NCBI GenBank assembly: GCA_017558105.1
Contig: JAFYWI010000014.1
Coordinates: forward strand, 1 to 45,429
DNA: 45,429 nucleotides
DNA from: Clostridia bacterium
Lineage (GTDB): Bacteria; Bacillota; Clostridia; Christensenellales; Borkfalkiaceae
Reading direction: 5' to 3'
This document shows, one piece after another, positions 23,000 through 32,163 of the stretch; within the stretch, counting starts at the first letter, position 1, and each line of letters begins with the position of its first letter. Made by a program: the position numbers and the translations under genes. The notes beneath the pieces are model-generated. The model was given only the letters and a program-made list of their open reading frames with translations, was not told the origin of the DNA and did no database searches.

Positions 23000-25435
23000 T
23001 TATTTTATTTTGTTAAAAGATTTATCTGGAATTTTAATTTTAGTACATAACTTTTTAAGCCAAGGTGCTAAAATTCCTTCAACGGCAATTACGAAAACAA
23101 CTATTAAAACGTGGTGCCAGAAGTTAGGTGAAATTAACGGCCACATTTTTGTTAGGGTTAATAGTGGAAAACCAAATATAACGGCAATAACTGTTATTGC
23201 TAAAATGCATATTGCAGTTAAGGCAAATAGTATAGTTCTAAACTTGTTAAATGGTTTACAAATATGAAATAAGTTAATTAACCCCGCAAAAGTAAATGCA
23301 TAAACTTTCATCGTTGTGTAAACTTGTTCTGTAAATACGCCGTCTACACCTAAAATTAGTTTAGATAAATCTATTAGTACAACGCCTAAAAACATTAGCA
23401 GTGCGCTTGGTAAAGATTTACTTAATACTTGCGTAATAAATTTGCCTTCTACTTTAGCATCGTTTGCTTGTAACGATAAAAAGAAAGATGGAAAACCTAT
23501 TATAAACACTTCTAACATTATCATTTGCGAAAGCACGAACGGGTAGGTTATAAGGTTTGGAACTGCTAAAATTAAAATTGCTAAAAACATTGTAAATAAC
23601 GTTTTCATTAAGTAAAGAGATGCAGAACTTTGAATATTATTTATTACTCGTCTTCCTTCGTAAACAACTTTTGGTAAAGAGTTAAAGTTGTTATCCATTA
23701 AAACTAGGTGAGAAATGTTTCTTGTTGCTTCGCTACCAGATGCCACGGTTATTGCACAATCTGCTTCTTTTAGTGCTAAAATATCGTTAACGCCGTCGCC
23801 AGTCATTGCAGTAACGTGTCCTGCCAGTTTAAGCGCTTTTATTAATATAGCCTTTTGTTCTGGCGATACTCTGCCAAAAACAGTATATTTTGTGGCAACT
23901 TCTAAAGCTTCGTTATCGGTTAAACCTTCTAAACTTATGTACTTATCTGCATTATCTATGCCAACTCTCTTAGAAACTTCTGAAACGGTAATAGGGTTGT
24001 CGCCAGAAATAACTTTAACTTCAACGTTGTTTTCTTTAAACCATTTTATAGTTTCAATGGCGTCTTCTCTAATATTATCTGAAATAATAATTAAGCCAAT
24101 AGGTGAAGGGTTAGAAGGTATTTTTTCTTCATTAATGCTTTCATTAGAACGTGCAAGCAATAATACTCTTAACCCCAAAGACGTGAATTGGTTTACCATT
24201 GGTTCAATTTTTTTGTATTCTTCGCTATTTAACACAAATTCTGGCGCACCATATATAAACGTGCCAAAATTATTAAAAGATACGGCAGAATATTTTCTTT
24301 TTGAACTAAAAGGAATTGTTTTTTCTGCTACGTATTTAGTGCTAAAACCAAAGTAATTTTGCATTGCTACTGCTGTTTGGTTATTATCTTGTAGGGCAGA
24401 AAGCATAGAAGCAACAACTTCTTTAACGTTGTATTCGTCTGTTTTAACAATTTCAATAAGTTCATTAACGGTCATTCTGCCGTCTGTTATAGTACCCGTT
24501 TTGTCAAAACAAATTGTATCTACACGAGCAAGCATTTCTAACGAATATAAATCTTGCACCAAAGTATTATGTTTATAAAGTTTAATAACGCCTACGGCAA
24601 GTGCTACGCTAGTTAGTAAAAACATACCAGAAGGTATCATGCCAATTACGAAAGTAGATGTTTTAGATATGGTGTTTTGCCAATCTGTTTCGCCCATAAT
24701 TACAAGCGATTTAATTAAAAAAGCAACGGTAATAGGCACGATAATAAACCCAACAACTTTAATAATAAGTTTAAGTGACCCCATTAATTCCGATTGTGGT
24801 TTTTTATATTTTTTTGCTTTTTGAGAAAGTTGTTCTACGTAATTATCTTTACCAACTTTATCTGCTTTTACTTTACAAGTACCACTAACAATAAAACTAC
24901 CTGCAAGTAAATTGTCGCCAATTCTTTTTTTAACTGGTACAGATTCGCCTGTTAGTAATGCCTCATTAACTTCAACTTCGCCTTCTAAAATAATACTGTC
25001 GGTAGGAATTTGACTACCAATTCCTAACAAAATAACGTCGTCTAAAACAATTTCGTTAGAGTTAATATCTTGTATTTTTCCGTCCCTTAAAACTTTTGTG
25101 GTTTTTTGGGCTAATAAAGATAGTTTATCTATGCAGATTTTTGCCCTAATTTCTTGTATAATGCCAATAAAAATATTTGCCAAGTAAATTAATACGAAGA
25201 AAAAGTTGCTAATTGGCGATTTTATTATAGCAAGGGCAATGCAAACTAAAATACCAAGTAGGTTAAAGAACGTGAGAATATTACTCGTAAATATACTTAG
25301 GTATGATTTAGAGTATTGCTTTTTAACCGAATTAACAAGTTTTGCGTTAATTCTTTCGTTAACTTGGTTAGAATTTAACCCCAAATTTATATCTGGGGTT
25401 ATCCTAGTAATTTCATTTTGTGTAACGTTTTTCAT
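23000..25435 (-). CDS. P-type cation-transporting ATPase, CtpE-like
   Basis: This 811-residue pump has the phosphorylation site FDKTGTIT (Asp311), actuator motif LLTGESVPVK (161-170), and hinge motif AMTGDGVNDILALKEAD. Membrane segments lie at about 50-95, 215-290 and 600 to the end. The M4 motif reads GMIPSGMFLLTS instead of PEGL. That matches the CtpE-like group (GLVPNGLF in mycobacterial CtpE), which has been tied to calcium uptake. The substrate here is not proven. It starts three bases after the leuS stop codon and is probably read from the leuS promoter. Confidence 0.85.
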   Translation of the reverse strand: MKNVTQNEITRITPDINLGLNSNQVNERINAKLVNSVKKQYSKSYLSIFTSNILTFFNLLGILVCIALAIIKSPISNFFFVLIYLANIFIGIIQEIRAKICIDKLSLLAQKTTKVLRDGKIQDINSNEIVLDDVILLGIGSQIPTDSIILEGEVEVNEALLTGESVPVKKRIGDNLLAGSFIVSGTCKVKADKVGKDNYVEQLSQKAKKYKKPQSELMGSLKLIIKVVGFIIVPITVAFLIKSLVIMGETDWQNTISKTSTFVIGMIPSGMFLLTSVALAVGVIKLYKHNTLVQDLYSLEMLARVDTICFDKTGTITDGRMTVNELIEIVKTDEYNVKEVVASMLSALQDNNQTAVAMQNYFGFSTKYVAEKTIPFSSKRKYSAVSFNNFGTFIYGAPEFVLNSEEYKKIEPMVNQFTSLGLRVLLLARSNESINEEKIPSNPSPIGLIIISDNIREDAIETIKWFKENNVEVKVISGDNPITVSEVSKRVGIDNADKYISLEGLTDNEALEVATKYTVFGRVSPEQKAILIKALKLAGHVTAMTGDGVNDILALKEADCAITVASGSEATRNISHLVLMDNNFNSLPKVVYEGRRVINNIQSSASLYLMKTLFTMFLAILILAVPNLITYPFVLSQMIMLEVFIIGFPSFFLSLQANDAKVEGKFITQVLSKSLPSALLMFLGVVLIDLSKLILGVDGVFTEQVYTTMKVYAFTFAGLINLFHICKPFNKFRTILFALTAICILAITVIAVIFGFPLLTLTKMWPLISPNFWHHVLIVVFVIAVEGILAPWLKKLCTKIKIPDKSFNKIK

Positions 25436-25438
25436 AAA

Positions 25439-27874
25439 TTATAAAATAATGTTAACTAATCTGTTTTTAACTATAATTATTTTTTTAATTTCTTTACCTT
25501 CTATTTCTTTAGAAAGTTTTTCATCTTTTTTAACGTATTCTTTTACTTCTGCTTCGGTTGCATCGTTTTTAATAAACATTCTGCATTTAATTTTGCTATT
25601 TATTTGAACTGCAACTTCAACTTCATCTTTAACTAGCGCACTTTCATCAACTTCTGGGAACTTGCAAGTAAATATAGAAGATTTATTGCCAAACAACGTT
25701 CTCCAAAGTTCTTCTGTAAAGTGTGGGGCAGAAGGTGCTAAAAGTAGAAGTAATTTCTTAAAGCATTCTTTTTCTAATTGTAAGTTCTTTTCGTTTTCTT
25801 CTTTAGCATCGTATTTAGTAAGAGCGTTTAATAATTCCATTAACCTTGCAACGCAAGTGTTGAAAGAGAAATTTTCCATATCTTGGTTAACTTGTTTAAT
25901 TGCATAGTTAGTAGCATATAAAAGTTCTTTTTCATCTGCATTGTTTAGGTTAGATTTTTTAGCAACTATTGGTGCAAGTTTAATTGCAAGCCTTTCAATT
26001 CTGTCTAAGAATTTAGTAATTGCTTTAATTCCGTCTTCACTCCAAGGGCCACCTTCGGTATAAGAAAAACCAAACATTAAGTAAAGCCTTAAAGTATCTG
26101 CGCCAAATTTTTCTACGTAAGGGTCTGGAGCGATAATATTTCCTTTAGATTTACTCATTCTAAACCCGTCTGGGCCTAAAATTACACCTTGGTGTACTAA
26201 AGATTTAAATGGTTCGTCGAATTTTAAGTAACCTAAATCTCTTAAAACCTTAGTAATAAACCTTGCGTATAGTAGGTGCATACATGCGTGTTCTGCGCCA
26301 CCAACGTATTTGTCTACAGGAAGCATTTTGTTTATAATTTCTGGGTTAAAAGGTTCTAAATCGTTATGAGCATCAGGATATCTTAAGAAATACCAGCTTG
26401 AACATACGAAAGTATCTAACGTGTCTGGATCGCGTTTTGCAGGAGCGCCACAAACAGGGCAGGTGGTATTCATAAATTCTTCACATTTTGCTAGTGGTGA
26501 TTTTCCATCTGGCTTAAATTCAACGTCGTAAGGTAATTTAACAGGTAAATCTTTATAAGGTACTGGAACAGCGCCACATTTTTCGCAGTGAATTACTGGA
26601 ATTGGTGCGCCCCAATAACGTTGACGTGAAACTAACCAGTCTCTTAACCTATAGTTTGTTTTGTGTTCGCCTTTACCAATTTTAACAAGTGAATTTATTA
26701 TGCTTTTTCTTGCTTCTTCGCTATTTTTGCCGTCAAAACCTATGCTGTTTACTAAAATACCATCTTCGCAGAAAGGTAGTTTATCGTCGCAATTAACACC
26801 TTTAATAACCCTTGTAATAGGTAGGTCGTATTTAGTTGCAAAAGCAAAGTCTCTTTCATCGTGCGCAGGTACACCCATAACAGCGCCCGTGCCGTAAGAA
26901 TATAAAACGTAATCTGCAACGTAAATAGGCACAACCTTATTGTTAATAGGGTTTATTGCGTTATGACCAATGTAAACGCCGGTTTTTTCTCTTGTGGTAG
27001 AAAGCCTATCTATTTCGTTTGTTTTAGCAGTTTGTTCTACGTATGCTTCAACAAGTTTCTTTTGCTTTTTAGAAGTTAATTTTTTAACGAGTGGGTGTTC
27101 TGGCGCTAATACAACGTAAGAAACCCCAAACAAAGTATCTGCTCTGGTGGTGAATACCTTAAAAGTATCGCCACTTTCTGCAGTGAATTCAATTTCGCCA
27201 CCGGTAGATTTACCTATCCAGTTCTTTTGCATTAACTTTGTTTTTTCTGGCCAATTTAACGTGTTTAAGCCTTGTAAAAGTTCTTCTGCGTAGTCTGTAA
27301 TCTTAAAAAACCATTGCGTTAGGTCTTTTTTAATTACTTGGCTATTACATCTTTCGCAAACACCATTAATAACTTGTTCGTTGGCTAAAACGGTTTGACA
27401 ACTTGGACACCAGTTAACAGGTGCTTCTTTTCTATAGGCTAGGTTATTTTCGTATAACTTTAAAAATAACCATTGAGTCCATTTATAATAATCTTCATTA
27501 CAGGTTATTATTTCTGCGTTCCAGTCGAACATAGCACCCATTTCTTTTAGGGTTTGTTCCATATTTTGAATATTCTTTTCAGTTGAATCTTTTGGGTGAA
27601 TACCTGTTTTAATAGCATAGTTTTCTGCTGGTAAACCAAAAGCATCAAAGCCCATTGGTTGGAACACTTCAAACCCTTTCATTTTTTTGTAACGAACAAA
27701 ACTATCGGTAGGGCCGTAGTTATACCAATGCCCAAGGTGTAATTTTGCAGCAGAAGGGTATGAAAACATTTCTAAACAGTAATATTTTTTGTCAGTATTC
27801 TTTGAAGAAAAAGTATTAATTTTTTCTTTTTCCCAAATTTCTTGCCACTTTTTTTCAACTTTTTTGATGTCCAT
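25439..27874 (-). CDS. leuS: leucyl-tRNA synthetase
   Basis: This class I synthetase charges tRNA-Leu. The HIGH-type motif is KLHLGHW with LPMG-like [20 protein letters not shown] following. The zinc module CPSC...CERC is near 160-180, the CP1 editing domain about 220-410, and the KMSKS motif is FRMSKSKGN. The C-terminal anticodon-binding and LeuS-tail regions end at 811. The ATG is preceded by GGAGG on the minus strand. A short leader of about 30 bases leaves no room for a T-box. A tRNA-Leu (GAG) lies in this same window at 45 kb. Confidence 0.95.
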   Translation of the reverse strand: MDIKKVEKKWQEIWEKEKINTFSSKNTDKKYYCLEMFSYPSAAKLHLGHWYNYGPTDSFVRYKKMKGFEVFQPMGFDAFGLPAENYAIKTGIHPKDSTEKNIQNMEQTLKEMGAMFDWNAEIITCNEDYYKWTQWLFLKLYENNLAYRKEAPVNWCPSCQTVLANEQVINGVCERCNSQVIKKDLTQWFFKITDYAEELLQGLNTLNWPEKTKLMQKNWIGKSTGGEIEFTAESGDTFKVFTTRADTLFGVSYVVLAPEHPLVKKLTSKKQKKLVEAYVEQTAKTNEIDRLSTTREKTGVYIGHNAINPINNKVVPIYVADYVLYSYGTGAVMGVPAHDERDFAFATKYDLPITRVIKGVNCDDKLPFCEDGILVNSIGFDGKNSEEARKSIINSLVKIGKGEHKTNYRLRDWLVSRQRYWGAPIPVIHCEKCGAVPVPYKDLPVKLPYDVEFKPDGKSPLAKCEEFMNTTCPVCGAPAKRDPDTLDTFVCSSWYFLRYPDAHNDLEPFNPEIINKMLPVDKYVGGAEHACMHLLYARFITKVLRDLGYLKFDEPFKSLVHQGVILGPDGFRMSKSKGNIIAPDPYVEKFGADTLRLYLMFGFSYTEGGPWSEDGIKAITKFLDRIERLAIKLAPIVAKKSNLNNADEKELLYATNYAIKQVNQDMENFSFNTCVARLMELLNALTKYDAKEENEKNLQLEKECFKKLLLLLAPSAPHFTEELWRTLFGNKSSIFTCKFPEVDESALVKDEVEVAVQINSKIKCRMFIKNDATEAEVKEYVKKDEKLSKEIEGKEIKKIIIVKNRLVNIIL

Positions 27875-27912
27875 AATAAAGGTTATGCCTCCGTAAAAAT
27901 AAATACTTTATT

Positions 27913-27941
27913 ATTTTATAATAAAAAAACTTTTAAGTCAA
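27913..27941 (-). promoter_or_regulatory. promoter for leuS
   Basis: On the minus strand TTGACT (27941-27936), 17-base spacer, TAAAAT (27918-27913). Confidence 0.75.
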
Positions 27942-28022
27942 CAAAAAGAAAGGGTAATTAAATTTTTGTTTTAATTTTTAAGGTTTGTATAGTAAAATAT
28001 TTTTAATAAATTAATTTTTTCA

Positions 28023-28051
28023 TTTACAAAACTAAAAAAAGATGTTATACT
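28023..28051 (+). promoter_or_regulatory. promoter for the galactokinase-like gene
   Basis: TTTACA (28023-28028), 17-base spacer, TATACT (28046-28051) with a TGT extension at 28043-28045. Confidence 0.75.
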
Positions 28052-28082
28052 TTATGTATATTCATTAAGGAGAGTATTTGCT

Positions 28083-29321
28083 TTGAAAAAACCATACGAA
28101 ACAGTTAGTTCAGTTACTTCTCAATTTTTAGATTTATATGGTGAAATCACAAATGAACAAATTAGTAGGTACGAAAATTTGTTTGCAAGGTTTAAGAAGG
28201 AATTTTCTAAAGAAAATGCATATATTTGTTCTTCAAGTGGTAGGGTAGAAATTTGTGGTAACCACACAGACCACAATGGTGGCAAGGTTTTATCTTCTGC
28301 CATTAGTTTAGACTCTGTTGCAATGTTTTTACCAACTGAAGATAATAAAATTTACGTTAATTCAGAAGGTTATAAACCATTTGTAGTAGATATAAATTCA
28401 ATAGAAAACACTAAGGTTTCTTCTTCTGAATCTATTGTTAAAGGCGTTGTTAAAGGGTTTATTGAACGTGGCTATAAAGTAGGTGGGTTTTGTGCAAGTG
28501 TTACAAGTAACGTTGTAGGTGGCGCAGGCATTTCTTCTTCTGCTTCATTTGAAGTTTTAATTTGCGAAATTCTTAATTTTTTATATAACGATGGCAAAGT
28601 TTCTTGTGAAGATAAGGCAAAAATCTCTCAATTTGCAGAAAACGTTTACTTTAATAAGCCTTGTGGTTTATTAGACCAAACTGCCATTTCTTTTGGTGGG
28701 CTTAATTTATTAGATTTTTCAAATAAAAATAAAATTGGCGTTACTAAAATTAAAAACGAGTTAAATAAAAATTATACTTTAGTTTTAATTAAAACAGGTG
28801 GTAGCCACGCTAATTTAACAGATGAATACGCATCAATTCCAAAAGAAATGTTCAACGTTGCTAATAAGGTTGGCGTTGAAAGATTAGTTGATATTGGTGA
28901 AGAAGAATTTTTAGATAAACTTTCTAAATGCGAAGGTTATTTAGATAGGGAAGTTACAAGAGCCGTTCACTTTTTTGAGGAAAACAAAAGGGTAGAAAGA
29001 GCAAAAGAATATTTAGAAAACAATAATTTTGAAGGTTTCTTAAACGAAGTTAAAAATTCTGGTAATAGTTCTTTAGGGTTTTTACAAAACTGCTACGTTG
29101 CTAAAGAAAACTCTCAGTTAATCACAAAGGCTTTAGCAATTTCTTCGGTATATAATTCTAATGGTGCATATAGGGTGCATGGTGGTGGCTTTGCAGGAAC
29201 AATGCTAAATATTGTTAAAAACGACAATTTAGAAAGTTTTATAAACAATATAACAAAGTTTTATGAAGAAGAAAACGTTATTGTTGTTAAGTGTAGAGAT
29301 AAAGGAACAATCATATTGTAA
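28083..29321 (+). CDS. galK: GHMP kinase, galactokinase family (variant sugar site)
   Basis: A 412-residue GHMP kinase. The galactokinase signature, usually GRVNLIGEHTDYNGG, reads SGRVEICGNHTDHNGGK here: Glu of GEHTD, which contacts the sugar in known galactokinases, is Asn. The ATP loop is GGAGISSSASFEVL and the third GHMP motif is RVHGGGFAGTMLNI. Galactose 1-phosphorylation is the default guess; other sugars are possible. Start is TTG 28083 with AAGGAGAG at 28067-28074. No galT or galE lies beside it. Similar GNHTDH enzymes occur in Clostridia, so the change looks like a subfamily trait. Confidence 0.8.
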   Translation: MKKPYETVSSVTSQFLDLYGEITNEQISRYENLFARFKKEFSKENAYICSSSGRVEICGNHTDHNGGKVLSSAISLDSVAMFLPTEDNKIYVNSEGYKPFVVDINSIENTKVSSSESIVKGVVKGFIERGYKVGGFCASVTSNVVGGAGISSSASFEVLICEILNFLYNDGKVSCEDKAKISQFAENVYFNKPCGLLDQTAISFGGLNLLDFSNKNKIGVTKIKNELNKNYTLVLIKTGGSHANLTDEYASIPKEMFNVANKVGVERLVDIGEEEFLDKLSKCEGYLDREVTRAVHFFEENKRVERAKEYLENNNFEGFLNEVKNSGNSSLGFLQNCYVAKENSQLITKALAISSVYNSNGAYRVHGGGFAGTMLNIVKNDNLESFINNITKFYEEENVIVVKCRDKGTIIL

Positions 29322-29384
29322 AATCAAACGATTTTTGGTTTTTTATGTGTGACATAATATATTATTTATAAGGAAAAATGAATT

Positions 29385-29846
29385 ATGAAATGTATGTTTT
29401 GTGGTTGTATTGAAAGCAAGGTTGTAGATTCTAGGTCAACAGAAGATGGAACTATTATTAGAAGAAGAAGAGAGTGTTTGCAATGTGGTAAAAGGTTTAC
29501 TACTTATGAAACGGTTGAAAATACACCTATTTTAGTAGTTAAGTCTAGTGGGGCTAGGCAAGTTTTCGACCCTAATAAAGTTAAAAGTGGTATTATTAAA
29601 GCTTGTGAAAAAAGGCCTGTTTCTATGGCTAAAATAGATGCTTTGGTTGAAAGTATTCAAAAGAAAATTTATAATTCTTTAGCGCAAGAAATTCAAAGCA
29701 AAGAAATTGGCGAAATGGTTATGGAAGGCTTAAAAGAAATAGATGAAGTTGCTTACGTAAGGTTTGCATCTGTATATCGTTCGTTTACAGATATTTCTTC
29801 ATTTATGAGTGAACTACAAAAAATGGTTAAAAATAAAGGTGAATAA
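29385..29846 (+). CDS. nrdR: transcriptional repressor NrdR
   Basis: NrdR represses ribonucleotide reductase genes by sensing ATP/dATP. The N-terminal zinc ribbon MKCMFCGCIESKVVDSR plus CLQCGKRFTTYE carries the four Cys ligands; the ATP-cone domain runs from about 47 (ILVVKSSGARQVFDPNKV) to YVRFASVYRSF. The length (153) is typical. It is two bases before the dCMP deaminase gene, another dNTP-pool function. I see no NrdR box in the window. Confidence 0.95.
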   Translation: MKCMFCGCIESKVVDSRSTEDGTIIRRRRECLQCGKRFTTYETVENTPILVVKSSGARQVFDPNKVKSGIIKACEKRPVSMAKIDALVESIQKKIYNSLAQEIQSKEIGEMVMEGLKEIDEVAYVRFASVYRSFTDISSFMSELQKMVKNKGE

Positions 29847-29848
29847 TT

Positions 29849-30310
29849 ATGAATAAATGGGACAAAAGATTTATGGAACTTGCCGAAACTGTTGCAACTT
29901 GGTCTAGTTGTTACCAAGAAAATAGGCACGTTGGGGCAGTTGTGGTAAAAGATAAAAGAATTTTAACAACGGGTTATAACGGCGCACCAGAAGGTATTAC
30001 TTCTTGTGCAGAACGTGGTAGTTGTTTAAGAAGAGATAGAAACATTGCAAGTGGCACAATGCAAGAAGTTTGCTATGCCGTCCACGCAGAACAAAACGCA
30101 ATTATTCAAGCAGCAAAATTAGGGGTTAGTTTACAAGGTGCAACCATTTACGTTACACATCAACCTTGCGTAATTTGCACAAGAATGATATTAAACTCGG
30201 GAATTAAACGTGTTATTTATAAAAACGGCTACCCAGATGAATTTGCGCTTCAATTATTTGCAGAATCTAACGTAGAAATAATTAAATTTGAAAATTTAGA
30301 AAATAATTAA
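29849..30310 (+). CDS. comEB: dCMP deaminase (ComEB family)
   Basis: It converts dCMP to dUMP, feeding thymidylate synthesis. The zinc site is CYAVHAEQNAIIQ (His-Ala-Glu) and QPCVICTRMI (Pro-Cys-x2-Cys). A further Cys-rich insert CAERGSCLRRD matches dCMP deaminases. The length is 153. With NrdR it forms a small nucleotide-pool unit after the galactokinase-like gene. Confidence 0.92.
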   Translation: MNKWDKRFMELAETVATWSSCYQENRHVGAVVVKDKRILTTGYNGAPEGITSCAERGSCLRRDRNIASGTMQEVCYAVHAEQNAIIQAAKLGVSLQGATIYVTHQPCVICTRMILNSGIKRVIYKNGYPDEFALQLFAESNVEIIKFENLENN

Positions 30311-30328
30311 AATTTTTATTAAAATCGC

Positions 30329-30357
30329 TTGTGTTTTTTAATTTTATGTTGTATTAT
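30329..30357 (+). promoter_or_regulatory. promoter for tRNA-Ser
   Basis: TTGTGT (30329-30334), 17-base spacer, TATTAT (30352-30357), giving a transcript that starts about 60 bases before the tRNA. Confidence 0.6.
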
Positions 30358-30424
30358 TATATGGCGAATTAAGAAACACAAGTTGTTTTTGTGCTTTATT
30401 GCAAATAATTTTAATAAAATTTTT

Positions 30425-30513
30425 GGAGAGTTATCGAAGTGGTCATAACGAGGCGGTCTTGAAAACCGTTTGGGTGCAAGCCCACGGGGGTTCGAATCCC
30501 TCACTCTCCGCCA
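30425..30513 (+). tRNA. tRNA-Ser (anticodon TGA), CCA encoded
   Basis: The acceptor GGAGAGT pairs with ACTCTCC; the anticodon loop CTTGAAA (30458-30464) gives TGA at 30460-30462. The long variable arm TTGGGTGCAAGCCCAC is typical of tRNA-Ser, and the T-loop reads GTTCGAATC. The 3' CCA is in the DNA (30511-30513). The total is 89 bases. Confidence 0.97.
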
Positions 30514-30517
30514 AAAT

Positions 30518-30549
30518 AATCCTAAACCGATTTTGGTTTAGGATTTTTT
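30518..30549 (+). terminator. terminator after tRNA-Ser
   Basis: AATCCTAAACC (30518-30528) pairs with GGTTTAGGATT (30535-30545), followed by TTTT. Its right arm shares a 17-base stretch with the terminator at 43964-43994. Confidence 0.9.
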
Positions 30550-30563
30550 GTTGGGGTTGTTAA

Positions 30564-30673
30564 GGAATTTGAATGAGTGCGCTTAAATATCTTATTATTT
30601 TTACATGAATAAATAGCACACGATTTTCGGCTTTGCCATCGTAACGCAAGTGTAGATGTGTCCCTCACTCTCC
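30564..30673 (+). repeat. tRNA-Ser 3'-end derived element (degenerate)
   Basis: The stretch begins with GGAATTTGAAT (30564-30574), close to an inverted copy of the tRNA-Ser T-arm (GGGATTCGAA inverted), and ends with TCCCTCACTCTCC (30661-30673), a perfect 13-base direct copy of the tRNA 3' acceptor/T-stem strand (30497-30509). Between them is a hairpin ACGAT/ATCGT enclosing GGC/GCC (30620-30643). No ORF is present. The layout matches the better-preserved element after tRNA-Leu at 44889-45010. Confidence 0.5.
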
Positions 30674-30685
30674 ATAAAAAAAACT

Positions 30686-30712
30686 AGAACAATTTTGTTC
30701 TCGTTTTTCTTT
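30686..30712 (+). terminator. possible terminator before yitT
   Basis: AGAACAA pairs with TTGTTCT (30695-30701) and is followed by CGTTTTTCTTTT. Confidence 0.6.
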
Positions 30713-30726
30713 TATTGCTTATTTTA

Positions 30727-30755
30727 TTGACTTTAATAAAACGATTAGTTATAAT
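30727..30755 (+). promoter_or_regulatory. promoter for the YitT gene
   Basis: TTGACT (30727-30732), 17-base spacer, TATAAT (30750-30755). Confidence 0.85.
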
Positions 30756-30791
30756 AAAATTAAATATTTATATTTAAGGAAAACCTTTTAT

Positions 30792-31697
30792 ATGGAAAAA
30801 GTAGTTAAAAAAGATGCTTCTTTTACTAAAAAAATTGTTTTAGACGTTTTGGTTGCAGTTTTTGCAGGTTTAGTTGTTGGAACTGCCTATTTCTTTTTTC
30901 AAAATAGTAATAATTTTGCTCCCGGTGGTGTAGGTGGTTTAGCAACAATGACCTATCATTTTTTATTAGGTTTAGGAATTAAAGAGGCAAATTGGGCAAT
31001 TTTAATGGTTGTTTTTAATTTGCCAATTTTTATTTTGGTTAGCATTTTTGTAGACAAAAAGTTAGGTTTGTTTTTAATTATTTATATGTCGGTTCAATCT
31101 TTAACTGTAGAGTTATTTGGTCAAATAGGATTAAAACCTTATTCTGCCGAATTTTCTGGCGAAGATTTCCAAGTTATTTTTGCTTGTATTTTAACTGGTG
31201 TTATTTCTGGCTTTGGATTTTCTTTAATGTTAAGACGTTTTGGTGCAAGTGGTGGAACGTACGGCATTTCAGCATTAATTAAACGTTTTAGGCCGGCAAC
31301 TAATATTGCTTACGTTTCATTTTTGATGGATAGTAGCGTAGTTTTAATTTCGTTTTTTGTTTATAATATGCAAATTACACCTGTTATCTGTACTTTGCTT
31401 AACTTATTTATTGCTAATATTGTGGTAGATTACGCTTTATCTGGTATTAAAAATGGCTATAAGTTTGAAATTATTACAGATAAACCAGAAGAATTATCTT
31501 CAGCTCTTTTAACTGAACTTAAACACGGCGTAACGGAAATTAAAGTTGTTGGTATGTATTCACATACAGATAAATATATGTTGGTTTGCATAATTAGAAA
31601 AAAACAAATTGGTCAAATTATGAAAATTATTAAAAGATTTAACGGCACGTTTGCATCTTTTGGTAAAGTAAATGAAGTTTTTGGTAGATTTAAATAA
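30792..31697 (+). CDS. yitT: YitT family membrane protein (DUF161/DUF2179)
   Basis: This 301-residue protein has five to six membrane segments (about 17-36, 57-80, 84-105, 125-146, 170-190 and 193-212) with NNFAPGGVGGLATMTYHF and MLRRFGASGGTYGISALI, both typical of YitT. The soluble C-terminal DUF2179 domain runs from about 220 (FEIITDKPEELSSALLTELK). Function is not settled. It may be the first gene of yitT-S26-proA-ROK, as the spacings are small. Confidence 0.87.
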   Translation: MEKVVKKDASFTKKIVLDVLVAVFAGLVVGTAYFFFQNSNNFAPGGVGGLATMTYHFLLGLGIKEANWAILMVVFNLPIFILVSIFVDKKLGLFLIIYMSVQSLTVELFGQIGLKPYSAEFSGEDFQVIFACILTGVISGFGFSLMLRRFGASGGTYGISALIKRFRPATNIAYVSFLMDSSVVLISFFVYNMQITPVICTLLNLFIANIVVDYALSGIKNGYKFEIITDKPEELSSALLTELKHGVTEIKVVGMYSHTDKYMLVCIIRKKQIGQIMKIIKRFNGTFASFGKVNEVFGRFK

Positions 31698-31710
31698 ATT
31701 TTGGTAAAGT

Positions 31711-32163
31711 ATGGAAAAATCGGTTATAGATGAACTTAATAAAAAAGGTGTTGCATACTTCATTCCAAAAGGGAATAGTATGTGGCCTACCCTTAAAGAT
31801 AAAGCGCAACCCGTTTTAATTAAAAAAGCAACCGAACCGCTTAACGTTTACGACGTTGCTTTATATAAAAAAGAAGACGGAACTTTAGTGCTTCATAGGG
31901 TTATAAAGGTTTTAGAAGATTTTTACGTTTTTTTAGGCGATAGCCAAATTGTAGAAGAAAAGGTAGAAAAAACCCAAGTTTTAGGCGTTATGGTTGGTTT
32001 TTATAAAGGTAATAAGTTTATTGAAACAAACGACCAATCTTATATTAAAAGGGTAAAAAAGTGGTTTAAAAATGAAAAATTTAGGCGCTTTAGAATAAAA
32101 CTATTTTACTTAAGATTAAAAATCTTTGCATTTTTTAAAAAAAGGAAAAAAGAAAATGTTTAA
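31711..32163 (+). CDS. soluble S24/S26-like serine peptidase
   Basis: The protein has the signal-peptidase-like fold motifs: PKGNSMWPTLKD with the nucleophile Ser near residue 23, LVLHRVIKVL in place of the KRV box with His, and FLGDSQIVEE. There is no membrane segment, so it is not a normal leader peptidase. It resembles the S24/S26 proteins that occur in peptide-maturation and other small loci. The last 45 residues are strongly basic (KKWFKNEKFRRFRIKL). The length is 150. It overlaps the proA start by 8 bases. Confidence 0.7.
   Translation: MEKSVIDELNKKGVAYFIPKGNSMWPTLKDKAQPVLIKKATEPLNVYDVALYKKEDGTLVLHRVIKVLEDFYVFLGDSQIVEEKVEKTQVLGVMVGFYKGNKFIETNDQSYIKRVKKWFKNEKFRRFRIKLFYLRLKIFAFFKKRKKENV

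Noticed and set aside
23715-24356. 213-codon plus-strand ORF inside the P-type ATPase gene
   Set aside because: Antisense shadow; the minus-strand frame holds all P-type ATPase motifs.
27875-27912. T-box leader for leuS
   Set aside because: The leader from the promoter at 27913-27941 is only about 30 bases, too short for a T-box.
30319-30504. 61-codon minus-strand ORF overlapping tRNA-Ser
   Set aside because: It is the antisense of the tRNA and its promoter region; no ribosome site.
30425-30673. Integrated island between tRNA-Ser att sites
   Set aside because: Only about 150 bases and no integrase or cargo lie between the 3' copies, so this is not a normal genomic island; the element view fits better.
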